A stretch of 64,000 nucleotides of DNA from Psoroptes ovis (GCA_002943765.1 PQWQ01000005.1:3845001-3909000); one strand, 5' to 3'; positions 21,579-34,202 are shown, numbered from the stretch's first letter. A program made the numbers and translations. The notes: generated by a model from the sequence alone, not told the origin.

Positions 21579-22481
21579 CAAAAATGATTTTATTTCTTCA
21601 AATTTCAGCTACTTGAATTGTCGATTGTTATTTTGAATTGGTAGTTTGGTAAAGTTTTATTTTGAATTTAGTTTGATTTGATTGTTAATTTGACTGCTGC
21701 TGTTGTTGTTTGAGTTGGTGGACATATTATGGCCGAGCAACCAACGACGACGATCACGATTTTTTACGGATTCTTTCCTTTTTCGTTGATAATATCGATT
21801 TCGGGTTCAATTTACCTCGAAAAAGAAGAAGATAAGAGACCCATAAAATGCTTTCATTGCTTAGAACTTGGAAAAAATGCCTTGAAAAAACATTGAAAAC
21901 ATGATAATTAAATCTTTGTGAATCGTTGAAGCATAGAAATTTTTGGTTCGTTTGTTTGTTGGTTTCACTGTTCCAGTGGCATGATTATTGTTTTCAAGTC
22001 CTCATATCCTTCAACACACAATCAATGACCCTTAAGCTTTGACTTTGACTTTGATTATTTTTATTGCACATTTTCCTTTGATCTTTGAGAGTGAAACGAA
22101 ATTTCGATGTCATTTTCACTTGTCATCATTATTAAACGCGTAAATTTCACATTACATTCCAAATATATACCCAAATGACAGAAATCAATTTTTCTTCTTC
22201 TTTGAAGAAATTCAAAGGATCCAATTTTCACTAATGGATAACACATATGATGATGCTTGGTGTGTAAACATTCATAGTTAACGACTATTGTCATTTATAC
22301 ATCGTGTTTCAAAAATAGAAATCATCACGATCATTGAATAACAAACATCTTTTGGGGAATGAAATGAAATCAGAATAAAATAAAAAATTCAATTTGATTT
22401 ATCGAAATGTTTGTTTATTTTTGTGTAAAAACATTTTAACTTTATTGCAAATGTAATTTATTACAATTTCATGCAAATATA

Positions 22482-22564
22482 TTTTGGTTGTCCGAAAAGT
22501 TCATTCGGCTTAATCAATAGAGTTGTTCATGAAAATCAGCCAATACTTTACGGACAGCCTAATA
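22482..22564 (+). mobile_element. MITE type A
   Basis: TTTTGGTTGTCCGAAAAGTT left; ACTTTACGGACAGCCTAATA right. Confidence 0.8.
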
Positions 22565-23217
22565 TCATTATAAATGAAAATGACTGCTGCTGCTGATGTT
22601 TGAAAAAAAAGTAAAATTAAATTGAATGACATTTATATGGCGATTCGGTAGCAGTTATTTGTTTGTGTAAAACTAAAACTATTTGTGTAATATAAAAATA
22701 GAAAATAACTTTAAAAATAACGTATTTCAACAGCCATAAATGTAATAAATGAATAAATGCATTTATTCATTCATTCATTCATTAAATTTGATTTATAATC
22801 ATTTGATTTGATTATCATTATCATTATCGTTTCATTTCATCTTGATTCATTTCATATCAATTCGTGCAGCGAATAACGAGATGAAATAAAATTAATTTTT
22901 TTTCAATCAAAATCAAAACATTGAACACATATAAAACAGTCAAATTGTGAATGACTGACAAATTAATTTCACCTAAACATTACTTTTCAGGTGCCTTTGA
23001 AAACCCTTTGAGATGCGCGAAATGTGTGTGAATCATCAGATGCTCGGAAAATTTCCTTAAATCCTGAATTTCCGAAGGCATATCTTTGCCCAGGAATTTC
23101 CAATGAATTTTTTTCAATCCATTTCAATCTTGATTCATTACGTAATCGGCTAAATAGTGATTAAATTAATAAGGAAAAAAAACTGGATGAGAAAAAATTT
23201 CGATGGTTAATTTCCAT

Positions 23218-23299
23218 TTAGTTGTCCGGAAAGTTCTGACCGATTTTTATGAACAATTATATTGATTGAGCAGAATAAACTTTTTGGATAGCCTGATAA
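23218..23299 (-). mobile_element. MITE type A, diverged
   Basis: TTAGTTGTCCGGAAAGTTCT left; AACTTTTTGGATAGCCTGATA right. Among the more decayed copies. Confidence 0.72.
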
Positions 23300-23439
23300 T
23301 AAATTATGGGATAGGTATATAAAGGCAAAGGCCTGTGAAAAAGAAGTGAATCGATGATCGAGAAAAAGTGTATTATTACATTTTATGAATTTAATGAAAA
23401 CAACCTGGTGATTAATAATTGGATTTATATTTATCTATA

Positions 23440-23525
23440 TTTAGGCTGTCCGTAAAGTTCTGGCCGATTTTCATATGAGCAACTCTATCGGATTAAGTCG
23501 AATGAACTTTTCGGACAGCCGAATA
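23440..23525 (-). mobile_element. MITE type A
   Basis: TTTAGGCTGTCCGTAAAGTT left; ACTTTTCGGACAGCCGAATA right. Confidence 0.82.
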
Positions 23526-23926
23526 TTTTCGAGATATTTTTTCTTCTGTTGCTGTTGAGATGATGATGATGATCAGGCAATAATTCTTCTTGCTCCTTTT
23601 ACCCTTGTTGTTGCCATGATATTATTATATTACATTTCATTAAGATAATATATTGAAATCAACGAAAAAATCAAATGAATCAAGTGTTGACCTTGTTGTT
23701 GTTGAATAAATCCAGTTTTCAGAACATTTTCAAAGTATTAAATAATAATAATAATGTTTCTAATACATTATGCACACACTGAAAAATCTCATCATCGAAC
23801 ATCTTTGATAATGTTAAACCAATCCTCATTCAATATATGATGATCGAAAGATGATTCGAATCAAATGACGATGTAATTGCATCGTTCGTAAAAGAGGTAA
23901 GAAAATAGCGAAATAATTTAGGTTGT

Positions 23927-24003
23927 CCGAAAAGTTCTGCCCGCTTAATCATCAATAGAGCTGTTAATGAAAATCGGTCAAAACTTTACGGACAATCTAA
24001 TAT
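23927..24003 (+). mobile_element. MITE type A
   Basis: TTTAGGTTGTCCGAAAAGTT left; AAAACTTTACGGACAATCTA right. Confidence 0.8.
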
Positions 24004-24129
24004 TAAAATGTGGTGAAAAAAAATTAATCGAAAAAAATTTGGCAGAAGTGATTTTATCTCTGATGTAATATAATGATTTTTCTCTTGTTCGACCTTTTTT
24101 CCAATCAAATAGATAATCAAACACATATA

Positions 24130-24217
24130 ATAGATTGTTGTCCGAAAAGTTCATTCGGCTTAATCACGATAGAGTTGCTAATGAAAATCGGCCAGAACTT
24201 CCCGGACAACTTAATAT
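24130..24217 (+). mobile_element. MITE type A
   Basis: ATAGATTGTTGTCCGAAAAG left; ACTTCCCGGACAACTTAATA right. Confidence 0.8.
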
Positions 24218-24442
24218 TTTCTTTATGTTTTTGATTTAATCGAAAAACGCTAGAAAACCAATTTCGTTTTGTTCGATTCGATTGATCAGTTTTTTGACTT
24301 GAAATGTGTGAAATGTAATGTTAAACGAAATCATCAAAGTATTCAACAAAAATAAGTGTTGTTTTATTATTTGGTGATGATTGGGCTGATCAATCGAAAA
24401 ATGAGCAATCAGAAAAGAAATCAGAATCAAATCAAGTGAAAT

Positions 24443-24526
24443 ATTAGATTGTCCGTAAAGTTCTGGCCGATTTTCATGAACAACTCTATTGTGATTGAGC
24501 GGAATGAACTTTTCGGACAACCTAAA
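24443..24526 (-). mobile_element. MITE type A
   Basis: TATTAGATTGTCCGTAAAGT left; ACTTTTCGGACAACCTAAATA right. Confidence 0.82.
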
Positions 24527-24971
24527 TATAAATGAAATTCAAGTTTTCTGATGAATCAAAAAATGATCAATGAAATAACAAAATGGAAAAAAAATCATTC
24601 AATCGAATACATTTAATTTGATGATTTGGGTGATTTGATCAATTGATTCATTGAAATTGTACACAGTTCATTTATGGCCAATTTATGCCTTTCGAAATGA
24701 CTGTGTCCATATTTGAAATTGATTATTTTGATAAATCTGTTTTCCTGTCATTTTTTTCATTGACTTGTTGTATAATATTTAGCTTCTGGTCATTCGAATC
24801 ATTCATTCATGATGTGTGGTGCTTGGATGCACTGAAAAAAAAATTGAAACAGTCTTTGATTATGTCAATTAGTCTAAATTGAAAAAAAAAATTTGAACAA
24901 ATAGTCTCTGCCATCAATATCAAATAAATGTTGATTTATTTTGATGATATATTTCATTCGTATATATTCTT

Positions 24972-25052
24972 TTAGGTTTCCGAAAAGTTCTGACTGATTT
25001 CCATGTGCAACTCTATTGATTAAGCGGAATGAACTTTTCGGACAGCCTAATA
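24972..25052 (-). mobile_element. MITE type A
   Basis: TTTAGGTTTCCGAAAAGTTC left (GT lost); ACTTTTCGGACAGCCTAATA right. Confidence 0.8.
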
Positions 25053-25304
25053 CAAAGTCCAGAAAGGTATTCGCTTTCACTGCTGTCACTAGAATTCAGA
25101 ATCTAAAAGAATCGCTGACAGAATACTGCACAGACAGAAAAAATATTTGGTAAAAGTCATTAATTTTCATCAAACGAAAAAAAAAGCATTCCATTTAAAA
25201 TAATTCAGGCCGCCATTCATTCATTGTTGATCGAGAGAATTCAAAGACTGAATAAGAATGAATGACCATTAATGAATTTTTGTCGAGTAAATATATAAAC
25301 TTAT

Positions 25305-25388
25305 ATCAGATTGTCCGGAAAGTTTTGGCCGATTTTCATGAGCAACAGCTATTGATTAAACAGAATGAACTTTACGGACAACCTGAAA
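25305..25388 (-). mobile_element. MITE type A
   Basis: TATCAGATTGTCCGGAAAGT left; ACTTTACGGACAACCTGAAA right. Confidence 0.78.
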
Positions 25389-25971
25389 TATATCAACACA
25401 TAAAGACAATATTTTTGAAAGCTAATTTATAAATGATTTTCATTTCTATTTCAATGTTCGATATACGCCCAAATGTTATTTGTAAAAGGCGTTCATTCAG
25501 CTTCGCTATTTGTCTATTCATGAGTTTTATTATTATTATGGCCAAATGAATCAAACATTACGACCTTATATAACTGTCTGACTGATTTGTTGATTTTTTT
25601 TGTTGATCAATTAATAATTTGAAAATGATTTACATTAACACACAACGACAACGACGACGACGACGACAAACATTAATGAACTGAAGATCGAATCGTAAAT
25701 AGTTCAATCAGGGAAATTATTTCGTTTTGTTACAAGTTTTTCTCATTAAAACAACAATTTCTCATTGATCGAGATCAATGATAATGTATGTGGCCACTTT
25801 GATGAATGAAATGATAAGTTTTTTGCTTGCTTTGATTTGAATCTGAATTTGAATTTCCATTTGAATTCACTGACAAAATTTTTTGGGAGAGAATAATGGC
25901 GATCAAAGTCAGAATTAAGTCAGTTAGAATTTTATTAGTTCTTCAATGGTCAATCACGATTCGAATATATA

Positions 25972-26054
25972 TAAGGTTGTCCGAAAAGTTCATTCGACTT
26001 AATCAATAGCTGTTGATCATTAAAATCAGCCAGAACTTTTCGTACAGCCTAATA
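25972..26054 (+). mobile_element. MITE type A
   Basis: TAAGGTTGTCCGAAAAGTTC left; ACTTTTCGTACAGCCTAATA right. Confidence 0.8.
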
Positions 26055-26551
26055 TATTCTTGAATATTTCTGAATAGAATTTCATTTTGAAAATTGTCTT
26101 TGATTATTATTATTATTATTATTATCATATCTCAGTGAGTGTTAGTGTCACTCTTGGGTCTCAAATTTTGCGTGACCATAACGATTGAAATGATTGTGTT
26201 TTGTCAATTATTTGTTCAAAATTTTATTCCATTTCGAACTTTGAAATCACTGATGATAAATGATAATTTAACTCAATACAAAACGGAAATACTGGCCATT
26301 AAACTATAGACCATTTCAAACTAAATTTCAATTTTACAAAACACTTTGTGTGAGTCCACAAATTATTACATTATACACAAGCCCTTGCCACTTTATAAAT
26401 AAATGAAATGAAACTAATTATAAAATCCACACACAAAAAATAATCATTCACTAAAGCGTTGGCGTTTGGTCATCATCGAAATCATCATCATCATTGTGTG
26501 TGTTCATTCAATATTATTATTATGACATCATTTATGATCATTCATTAAATT

Positions 26552-26634
26552 ATTTGGTTGTCCGAAAAGTTATGGCCGATTTTCAAATGTTTTTCAATTA
26601 GTAAATCGCCAAAAACTTTTCGGACAACCAAATA
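26552..26634. mobile_element. MITE type B
   Basis: ATTTGGTTGTCCGAAAAGTT left; ACTTTTCGGACAACCAAATA right. The TA-side flanks are palindromic too (ATTTGG / CCAAAT). Confidence 0.83.
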
Positions 26635-26876
26635 TTTCATCTAAGAAATGGAAGAATGGTTCTTCAAAGAATGCTCTGTTTTTCAATGATCATTGAGAAA
26701 ATATGAATGAATGAAGCTATAACTGACTGAATGATGATTGAATGACTTACTGATGATGACCTCTTACATCGCATCCATTTCCATAAATTTTTCAATTCAG
26801 ATACGAATGAATTTCTCTCATATAAACATTCAAAGGCTATAGATTCAAGAAGAAGAATCTATTGTTTTGAGTTAAT

Positions 26877-26880
<4 letters not shown>

Positions 26881-26907
<27 letters not shown>
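26881..26907. repeat. (TG)n microsatellite
   Basis: Thirteen to fourteen uninterrupted TG units. Confidence 0.9.
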
Positions 26908-27014
26908 ATTATCATTATCATCATAATCATTACGATCATCATTATTCTGTTACTATCTAATGGCCATTAGATTCATTTTATAAACATTCAGAAAAAAAAG
27001 CATCCATAAAAATG

Positions 27015-27102
27015 TATCAAGTTGTCCGGAAAGTTCTGGCCGATTTTCATAAATAAGTCTATTGATGGTTAACTGGAATGAACTTTTCGGACAGCTTAAT
27101 AT
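27015..27102 (-). mobile_element. MITE type A
   Basis: TATCAAGTTGTCCGGAAAGT left; ACTTTTCGGACAGCTTAATA right. Confidence 0.8.
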
Positions 27103-27390
27103 TATTATTATTTTAATGTATACATTTAGATAAAATAAATAGAATATTTCTATTTATATTTATTTCAATGATATTTTTCTCTCATAAATAAATAAATGTA
27201 TTATAAAATGTACCACACAATGTTTAATGATGGATGGTCATTACCGATGTTTGGTTTATTTTTCATTATTATTATCAAGAATATGGTTTTTTTGAAAGAG
27301 GTTTCACTTGGTTTTAAAATTTCTTGAATTTATCATACGAATTTTGCCATGAATTTTTCTATTATGAATTTTCGACAGACCTACGAATAT

Positions 27391-27477
27391 ATTAGGCTGT
27401 CCGAAAAGTTCATTCCGCTTAATCAATAGCTGTCGCTCATGAAAATCGGCCAGAACTTTTCGGACAACAACCTAATC
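27391..27477 (+). mobile_element. MITE type A
   Basis: ATTAGGCTGTCCGAAAAGTT left; right duplicates AAC (GGACAACAACCTAAT). Confidence 0.82.
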
Positions 27478-28083
27478 ACAAAAAATGATAATCGAAAAAA
27501 TGACCAAAGTTGATGATGAACAAAGTCACATTAGTCACATTAGTCACATTTTATCATTAAATTTATATTTGGTCATTTAATAAAATTTTTCAAATTTTAA
27601 TAGAATTATTATTTATTTGTTCATGTATTTTATTCAAATTTTTCATTTTTAAAAATTAATATTTTTCGTGTGGGGTTTTCGTATATTATGGCACAGGGGT
27701 TTTAATTCAATTTTTTTTGTCCGGTTTATAGCAGGTTACATAACCTCTCTACTACCTTCAAATATTAAATTATTTGTTTAAATTCGCATTTTTTTCAATG
27801 AATTATTTTTCAAATATAAATTTTGAATGAGGAAAAAGATGTAAATTGTGAAATGCTCACGTTTTTCTCATATTTACTTCGATATTTTCAAATTTATGAT
27901 TTGAAAATTTATTTTTCTGCTTAAATATTTATAAAAATGCATAATAATGCAAACGATGAATGAATGAATGTATTGAATATTCAAATTCGAATTTAAATTT
28001 AAATTCAAATATTAATTCAAATACGAGAGAAATTGGAAAAACAAAAATCATAATCTTAATTTCTTCCGAAATTGTTTGCATGT

Positions 28084-28166
28084 ATTAGGCTGTCCGGAAA
28101 GTTCATTCCGCTTAATCAATAGAGTTGTGAATGAAAATCGGCTAGAACTTTTCGGACAACTTAATA
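28084..28166 (+). mobile_element. MITE type A
   Basis: ATTAGGCTGTCCGGAAAGTT left; ACTTTTCGGACAACTTAATA right. Confidence 0.83.
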
Positions 28167-28400
28167 TTTTTATGACTCCTAGCGCAATAGATTCTGACAC
28201 ACTGAAAGCTTTGAATTTATAAAATTGACGCTTCGAAAGTCTAAAATATCTTTCAATTTTAAAATCCGAATTTGAAATTTTGAAATTTCAAATTGGAAGT
28301 GAAACATATTTGATTTCTTAGATAGATTTTCGCAAGATTAATGTCATTGCCATAAATTTCCATTTTTTCCCATTTCTCATCACTATTTTATAGATGTTTT

Positions 28401-28418
28401 ATGTGTGTGTGTGTGTGT
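28401..28418. repeat. (TG)n microsatellite
   Basis: Nine uninterrupted TG units. Confidence 0.8.
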
Positions 28419-28700
28419 AATGTGTTTGTATAATTTCCAAAAATTCTTGACATGGGCCATAACTCTGAATCAGGACAAACATCTCAGCGACAATCTAAAA
28501 GAATCGAATGTGATAAATTCTGCAATAAAATGAAAATGAAAATGAACGCAATTCTTCTAAAGATCAGCACTGAACCAGAATTCATTGTAGCGAATAAAAT
28601 AAATAAAAATATTGCTTTTCATTATATTCAATGGTTCAATGATTACGTAATCTGTTCTATTATTATGATGATTACGATGATTTTAATATTTTTATTCTAT

Positions 28701-28786
28701 ATTAGATTTTCCGGAAAGTTCATTCCGCTTAATCAATAGAGTTGCACATGAAAATCGGCCAGAACTTTCTGGACTATCACCTAATA
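28701..28786 (+). mobile_element. MITE type A
   Basis: ATTAGATTTTCCGGAAAGTT left; TTCTGGACTATCACCTAATA right, both ends mutated. Confidence 0.76.
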
Positions 28787-28983
28787 TTTTATTTTATTTT
28801 TTTCTCCATATTTTTTATTTCAAATGATGAAAGAATGCTTTAAAAAAAGATCATAATAATAATAATAATAATAAAAATATCACATATTATTTCAAATATT
28901 ATGAGTTCATTTACTGTTATTATTATCATTTGATCCAAAAGTGTGGAAATAATTTTCTAAAGAAACAAAAATATTGAAATACA

Positions 28984-29067
28984 TTAAGATTGTCCGGTAA
29001 GTTTTGGCCGATTTTTATATGAGCAACTCTATTGATTAATCGGAGTGAACTTTTCGGACAACCAAAA
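28984..29067 (-). mobile_element. MITE type A
   Basis: TTAAGATTGTCCGGTAAGTT left; ACTTTTCGGACAACCAAAATA right. Confidence 0.78.
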
Positions 29068-29684
29068 TATTTTCTAAGGAAAACAGAAAATATTGAAATA
29101 AATGTCTTCAAAAAATCCTTAAAGTTACATTTATCATAAAAAAATCATCATTGAAGTTTTGATCTTATATCAATTCTCATAGTTTTGCAATTCCCATTTT
29201 GCATTATCATCATCATTGAAGTTTTGATTTCAAATATATCATTTGTCTTATTGGGAACACACATCAAAACAAAAAAATGCGTTGGTTGGTCGGTATGTTG
29301 TGTCATTTCATTGTCATAGGATCTGTCTCAGGGCATATATCTTTGTTATTTGACATGAGCATTCGACAAAAAGCATCAAAAGTGATGAACGAATTCATAA
29401 TTTTCAATTGATCTTTTGATCAAAATTCATTCATTTCATTCAAATTTTGTTATTTTCCAGATTTTTTGCTAGATTTTCTTTAAGAAACATGTAATTTTGG
29501 CGTAATTCAAACATTTACAAAATTTTCAAAATAAATAATCGATCCATCATCAAGTGATGATTGATCAATGATCAATGATTGATTCATTCATTCGAATCGG
29601 GTCTACTATTGTTTATCCAATCTCTTTTAATCGATTTTCTATTTCAATGTTTTTTTCAAATTTTATTCGTTTGTTTATTTATAT

Positions 29685-29771
29685 ATTTGATTGTCCAGAA
29701 AGTTCATTGGGTTTAATCCAATAGAGTTATTCATGAAAATCGGCCAAAACTCTCCGGACAACCACCTAATA
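29685..29771 (+). mobile_element. MITE type A
   Basis: ATTTGATTGTCCAGAAAGTT left; right duplicates ACC (GGACAACCACCTAATA). The next copy starts about 80 bp later. Confidence 0.78.
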
Positions 29772-29853
29772 TTTTGTTATTATTTTTCTTAAAATCAATC
29801 AATCAATCAATAACCAAAAATCGATTCATCAAAATTGAATGAATGAAAAATAT

Positions 29854-29936
29854 TTTTGATTGTCCGAAAAGTTTATTACGCTTAATCAATAGAGTTGTAA
29901 ATGAAAATCGGCCATAACTTTACGAACAATCTAATA
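29854..29936 (+). mobile_element. MITE type A
   Basis: TTTTGATTGTCCGAAAAGTT left; ACTTTACGAACAATCTAATA right. Confidence 0.78.
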
Positions 29937-30384
29937 TTGAAAAAACCAGAAATTTGAATGTCGATACATTTTATTATCAATTCGAGACTATATAAGAATA
30001 TGAATTCTTCTGGCTAAAATTTTTGAAAATTTAAAATGAATTCTTTATATTTTTCAGCCTGGAAAAAATAATGAACAAAAATTAACAGTTTCAAATTACA
30101 TACAGCACAGTACAAAATGAATAACAGCGATGGATGATCGAATGCAGACACGCACACATTGAAAAATGAATTTCAAGAAATTTTCCGAGAAAAAAATGAA
30201 AAATTCTTGGGAAAATTAAATTATTCATTCATTGGAATTTGACGTTTCGTTTCGTTTTCGAGCCAAATCTATTTTCATCATTTTTCATCATTTGGATGTG
30301 TAATTGGATTCTTTGCTGTGTATGTGTGTGTGTCTGTATGTGTTGATGTGCTGTAATTATCACAATTATTATCATTAATAATGA

Positions 30385-30467
30385 TATTGGGCTGTCCTAT
30401 AAGTTCTTGCCGTTTTTTCAATTTTTTTATTCGAAAAAAACGGCAAGAACTTATGGGACAACCCAAT
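30385..30467. mobile_element. MITE type C
   Basis: ATTGGGCTGTCCTATAAGTT left; AACTTATGGGACAACCCAAT right. The TTGCCGTTTTTT / AAAAAACGGCAA arms make a nearly perfect hairpin. Confidence 0.86.
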
Positions 30468-30722
30468 AGAATCCAATTTTATTTTAATCAAAAAAATATT
30501 TTCGAATATCAAATTATTTGCCATGATTTACAACAATGAATTGATGATATATTTTTCATTATTATTTAGCTGATAATTAGCTTTTTCTATCTCTGGATTG
30601 TCATTGTGAATATTGTCGTTGATTATCGCCATTGTTTGAATATTGTTATTGTTCATTCTCAAATAACTTTCGAATTTAGGAGGAAAGGAAAAATAATTGA
30701 AATTTTGAAATTCCTCGTATAT

Positions 30723-30807
30723 ATTAGGTTGTTGTCCGGAAAGTTCTGGCCGATTTTCATCAACGATTCTATTGATTAAGCCGAATGAACTTTTCGGACA
30801 ACCTCGT
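30723..30807 (-). mobile_element. MITE type A
   Basis: ATTAGGTTGTTGTCCGGAAA left with a GTT insertion; ACTTTTCGGACAACCTCGTA right. Confidence 0.8.
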
Positions 30808-31040
30808 ATATTTTGTTATGCAAAAATTGTGACAATTTTTTCCAACAATGCTATGGAAATTAATTCAATTTTTTGGATTTAATTCTTGTCAGATTCCATA
30901 CAAATATTCCAAATTGTAATTGGAACCTTTTATTTTCTCTCTCACATTTTGCTATGATTTCTATCGTGATTTATTATATTCAAAAATTTAATTGAATTTT
31001 TTTTTTTTTCGTTTCTCGAAGATTTCTCAAATCTCAAAAT

Positions 31041-31124
31041 ATTAGGTTGTCCGAAAAGTTCATTCGGCTTAATCACGATAGAGTTATTCTTTGAAAATCG
31101 GCCAAAACTTTCCGGGCATCCTAT
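31041..31124 (+). mobile_element. MITE type A, decayed right end
   Basis: ATTAGGTTGTCCGAAAAGTT left intact; right degraded to TTTCCGGGCATCCTAT. Confidence 0.78.
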
Positions 31125-32113
31125 CAGAAATAGAATTTCTGAAAATTTTTAAATAATCATTGAACCCAAGTTCATAAATTTGATTCAAAGTTTTTAATTT
31201 TAAATTCATTTTTCATTTTTTAAATTTTTCAAAATTTAAAATTTGAAAATCTTGTAATTACAAGATAAAAACGGCTTCAAAATGCAGAATGTAATAAAAT
31301 TCAAAATTAAAAATTCAACTTTTTCCATGCTTTAAACCCTACTAAATATGTATAACCCTTAAAAATATGTATTCTATGTTAATTCTATTTCTGATCATTC
31401 GAATCCAAACCCATTTTTTTCTCGGTGTGTTTCGGTTGAAGTATGAATATCTTTGAAAAAATTCATCATTATTCAATGGCCATTTATGGCCAACATTGAT
31501 TCTATTGGTGTGTGTGTGCACATAGTTTGATGATGATAATAATAATTTTACTTAAGGTTCAATGGTATCAAATGTGTATAATCACAGGCTATGTCGAAAG
31601 ATTATTCGGCGAAAAATTTTAAAAATTGAAATTCAGAGTCCACAACCCTAACAGCAACAGCCCTCGAACTCTGCCAAATACGATATGCGATCAATGAATG
31701 TATAAATACAGACCAATGACCAGACATTTTATTCATAATCGATAGTTGTTTTCCAGTGATTTGAAAAAATAGAAATTCAAGTGGCTGTAATCATCATTTT
31801 ATATATGAATGGTTAACTTGTAATTTATTAAATTAAATTATCCGTTGCTTATGCTATTGCTTGGATCAAACTTGGATTTTTCCCCTCAGGTAAAATTTGC
31901 CTCGATGATAATAAAACAGTAATCATTTGATTATGATAATAATGATTTTATCCAATTTTTCTTAGAAATCTAAATGTTCATTCGATTCATTGATTTTTAT
32001 ATCAATTTTTTCTTATATTATTTTGGTGTCGAACCAATTTCAATCAATTTCTCATTAAAACATTTCCACAATCCTTTTTGCCCATTAAATATTCGTAATT
32101 CATTTTATTTTAT

Positions 32114-32197
32114 TATTTGGCTGTCCGAAAATTTTTGCCGATTTACTAATTGAAAATTGAATTGAAAATCGGCCAGAACTTTTCGGACCACCCAATA
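32114..32197. mobile_element. MITE type B
   Basis: TATTTGGCTGTCCGAAAATT left with TTTGCCGATTTACTAATTG; the right arm GAAAATCGGCCAGAACTTTT is type A-like, so this copy looks mixed. Confidence 0.75.
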
Positions 32198-32532
32198 TAT
32201 TTTAATGACTTTTTTTGCTGTTGTTGCTGCTGCTGCTGAAAATTTTTCTCGAAGAAAATTCGATATTCTTATCAATATTCTTTTTCCTTGCCTCCTTTCG
32301 CGGCCTCTTTGTCCTTTTTTTCTTAACACTTTTTGCTTATTCAAAATTTTTGTTGGTTTGAGCCCGAAAAAATTTCAATTCTTTATGGATCGATTGATTT
32401 TCAAACTTGGAAAAAAGCAAACTTTTTCCATATTCATACATTATTAATGTATTTTGTTCGGTTATTATTGAAAATAAAACAGCATCAATTCTTTTCGTTT
32501 TCACATTTTATTTTTGCATATATTTATCTATT

Positions 32533-32620
32533 CTAGGTTGTCCGAAAAGTTTTGGCCGAATTTCATCGAGCAACTCTATTGTGATTAAGCCGAATGAACT
32601 TTTCGGACAACCTTCTAATA
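32533..32620 (-). mobile_element. MITE type A
   Basis: CTAGGTTGTCCGAAAAGTTT left; right GGACAACCTTCTAATA has the same TTC insertion as the next copy. Confidence 0.83.
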
Positions 32621-32819
32621 TATGCATTTGTTTTTATACAATTGATCAAATGATGATGATCATCATCATCATCATCAAAAAAAAAAAAAAAAAAAAAAAA
32701 AGTAAACCCGATCAAAAGAAAAATTTAATTTAAATGCGAAAACTGACGAATTTCATGTAAATTTTTAATGTATTTTTTCTTTTCTATCATTATCTATTAT
32801 CTATTATTATTCAAAATTG

Positions 32820-32839
32820 TGTGTGTGTGTGTGTGTGTG
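32820..32839. repeat. (GT)n microsatellite
   Basis: About ten GT units. Confidence 0.8.
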
Positions 32840-32909
32840 CATCTAATGGTTTTTTTTTTCGTCTTGTATTTTGTATTTGTTTGATTCAAATCATTCATTT
32901 ATTTATAAA

Positions 32910-32997
32910 TTTAGGTTGTCCGAAAAGTTCATTCGGCTTAATCAATAGAGTTGGTTCATGAAAATCGGCCAAAACTTTTCGGACAACCTTCTAATAT
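32910..32997 (+). mobile_element. MITE type A
   Basis: TTTAGGTTGTCCGAAAAGTT left; right GGACAACCTTCTAATA. It shares the terminal TTC insertion with the inverted copy 290 bp upstream. Confidence 0.83.
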
Positions 32998-33402
32998 ATG
33001 AATTCGTGAATGCAAAAAATTTTCTTGACAAATTTCTTTTTTTTCGCAAGAATTTACGAAGGTGTTTGATCAAATACGATGTGTGTTTACCTTTGTGCTT
33101 TTGTTTCTTTTCTTTGAGAAATGTGAATGCATTTAAATGATTCCATTTTGAGTTCTTCAATTTGACATTCCATCCTTCAAAGAGGATTGTATTTGAATTG
33201 AATCACATTGAAAGCTTTTTTTCCTGAAGAAAAATTTCAATTCACATTGAATATGAATTCATTCATTTCAACTTATATTGTCATTTGAATTATATTAATT
33301 TGAATTGATGAATTCATTCATTTTGATGGAAATTATTTTTCTCCTCTCCTTTATTATTCCCTTATCTTTTGATATTTTTAGTTTTTTTTAACAACTGAAA
33401 AT

Positions 33403-33476
33403 ATTAGGTTGTCCGAAAAGTTCTAGCCGATTTTCATTAACAACTCTATTTGATTAAGCGGAATGAACTTTAATAT
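33403..33476 (-). mobile_element. MITE type A, right terminus lost
   Basis: ATTAGGTTGTCCGAAAAGTT left; the element stops at GAATGAACTT and runs directly into TAATATA, without the TTCGGACAACC end. Confidence 0.8.
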
Positions 33477-34117
33477 ATTAGATGTTTAAGGTTTCTTATT
33501 TGTGAAAAATTTAAATATTTTTTTATTCTTTGAAATTTTCACCAGTATTTTCGAATGTCGATATGGTTTCCATATTGAAATGCCTGATATTTTGACAAAT
33601 TTTTGATGATGCTCCATTGTAAAGTGCTCTACAATAGTCATATCAGTTTCCCAAAAGATGGGTTGACAATATCAAATTTTTAGCATATTTATTCATTCAT
33701 TCAAATGCTTTTATCTCTCTGTTTTTTTTTTGCATAACAAATTAATTAATTTGCATATGATAATTAATACTATTTAATTAAATGAAATGATAATAAGTAT
33801 CGAATGGAGAATAAATGAATGGAGACAAATTTTTTTAATTCTCGTTTTTTTTTCGAATGGCAAATAATCATTTGAATTTGAATGGAAATTTTGTTTTATC
33901 AAAATTTTCAATCAAACAAACACTGCCATTCCCAAATAATAGTTGGTTGGTTTGTGTTCAGTTTGTTCAATTTTCAATCATCAACTCATGATTCAAAAGA
34001 AAAAATTGAAAACAATTTGTCCTATTGAATTGTGAATGAAATGAAGAGAATTACAAAAACATTTTTTTTTTTTGTTTAAGCCTAGAACCTTTATTTATTT
34101 GAAATTTTATTTTTGAA

Positions 34118-34202
34118 TTAGATTGTCCGTAAAGTTTTGGCCGATTTTCATGAACAACTCTATCGTGATTAATCGGAATAAACTTTTCGGACAACCTAAT
34201 AG
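34118..34202 (-). mobile_element. MITE type A
   Basis: TTAGATTGTCCGTAAAGTTT left; ACTTTTCGGACAACCTAATA right. Confidence 0.82.

Noticed and set aside
28452..28739. 95-codon open frame (MGHNSESGQTSQ...)
   Set aside because: No recognisable domain; its end runs into a MITE. Not enough to call a gene.
32407..32733. 108-codon open frame ending in a poly-Lys tail
   Set aside because: It runs through a MITE and a poly-A stretch; no conserved residues.
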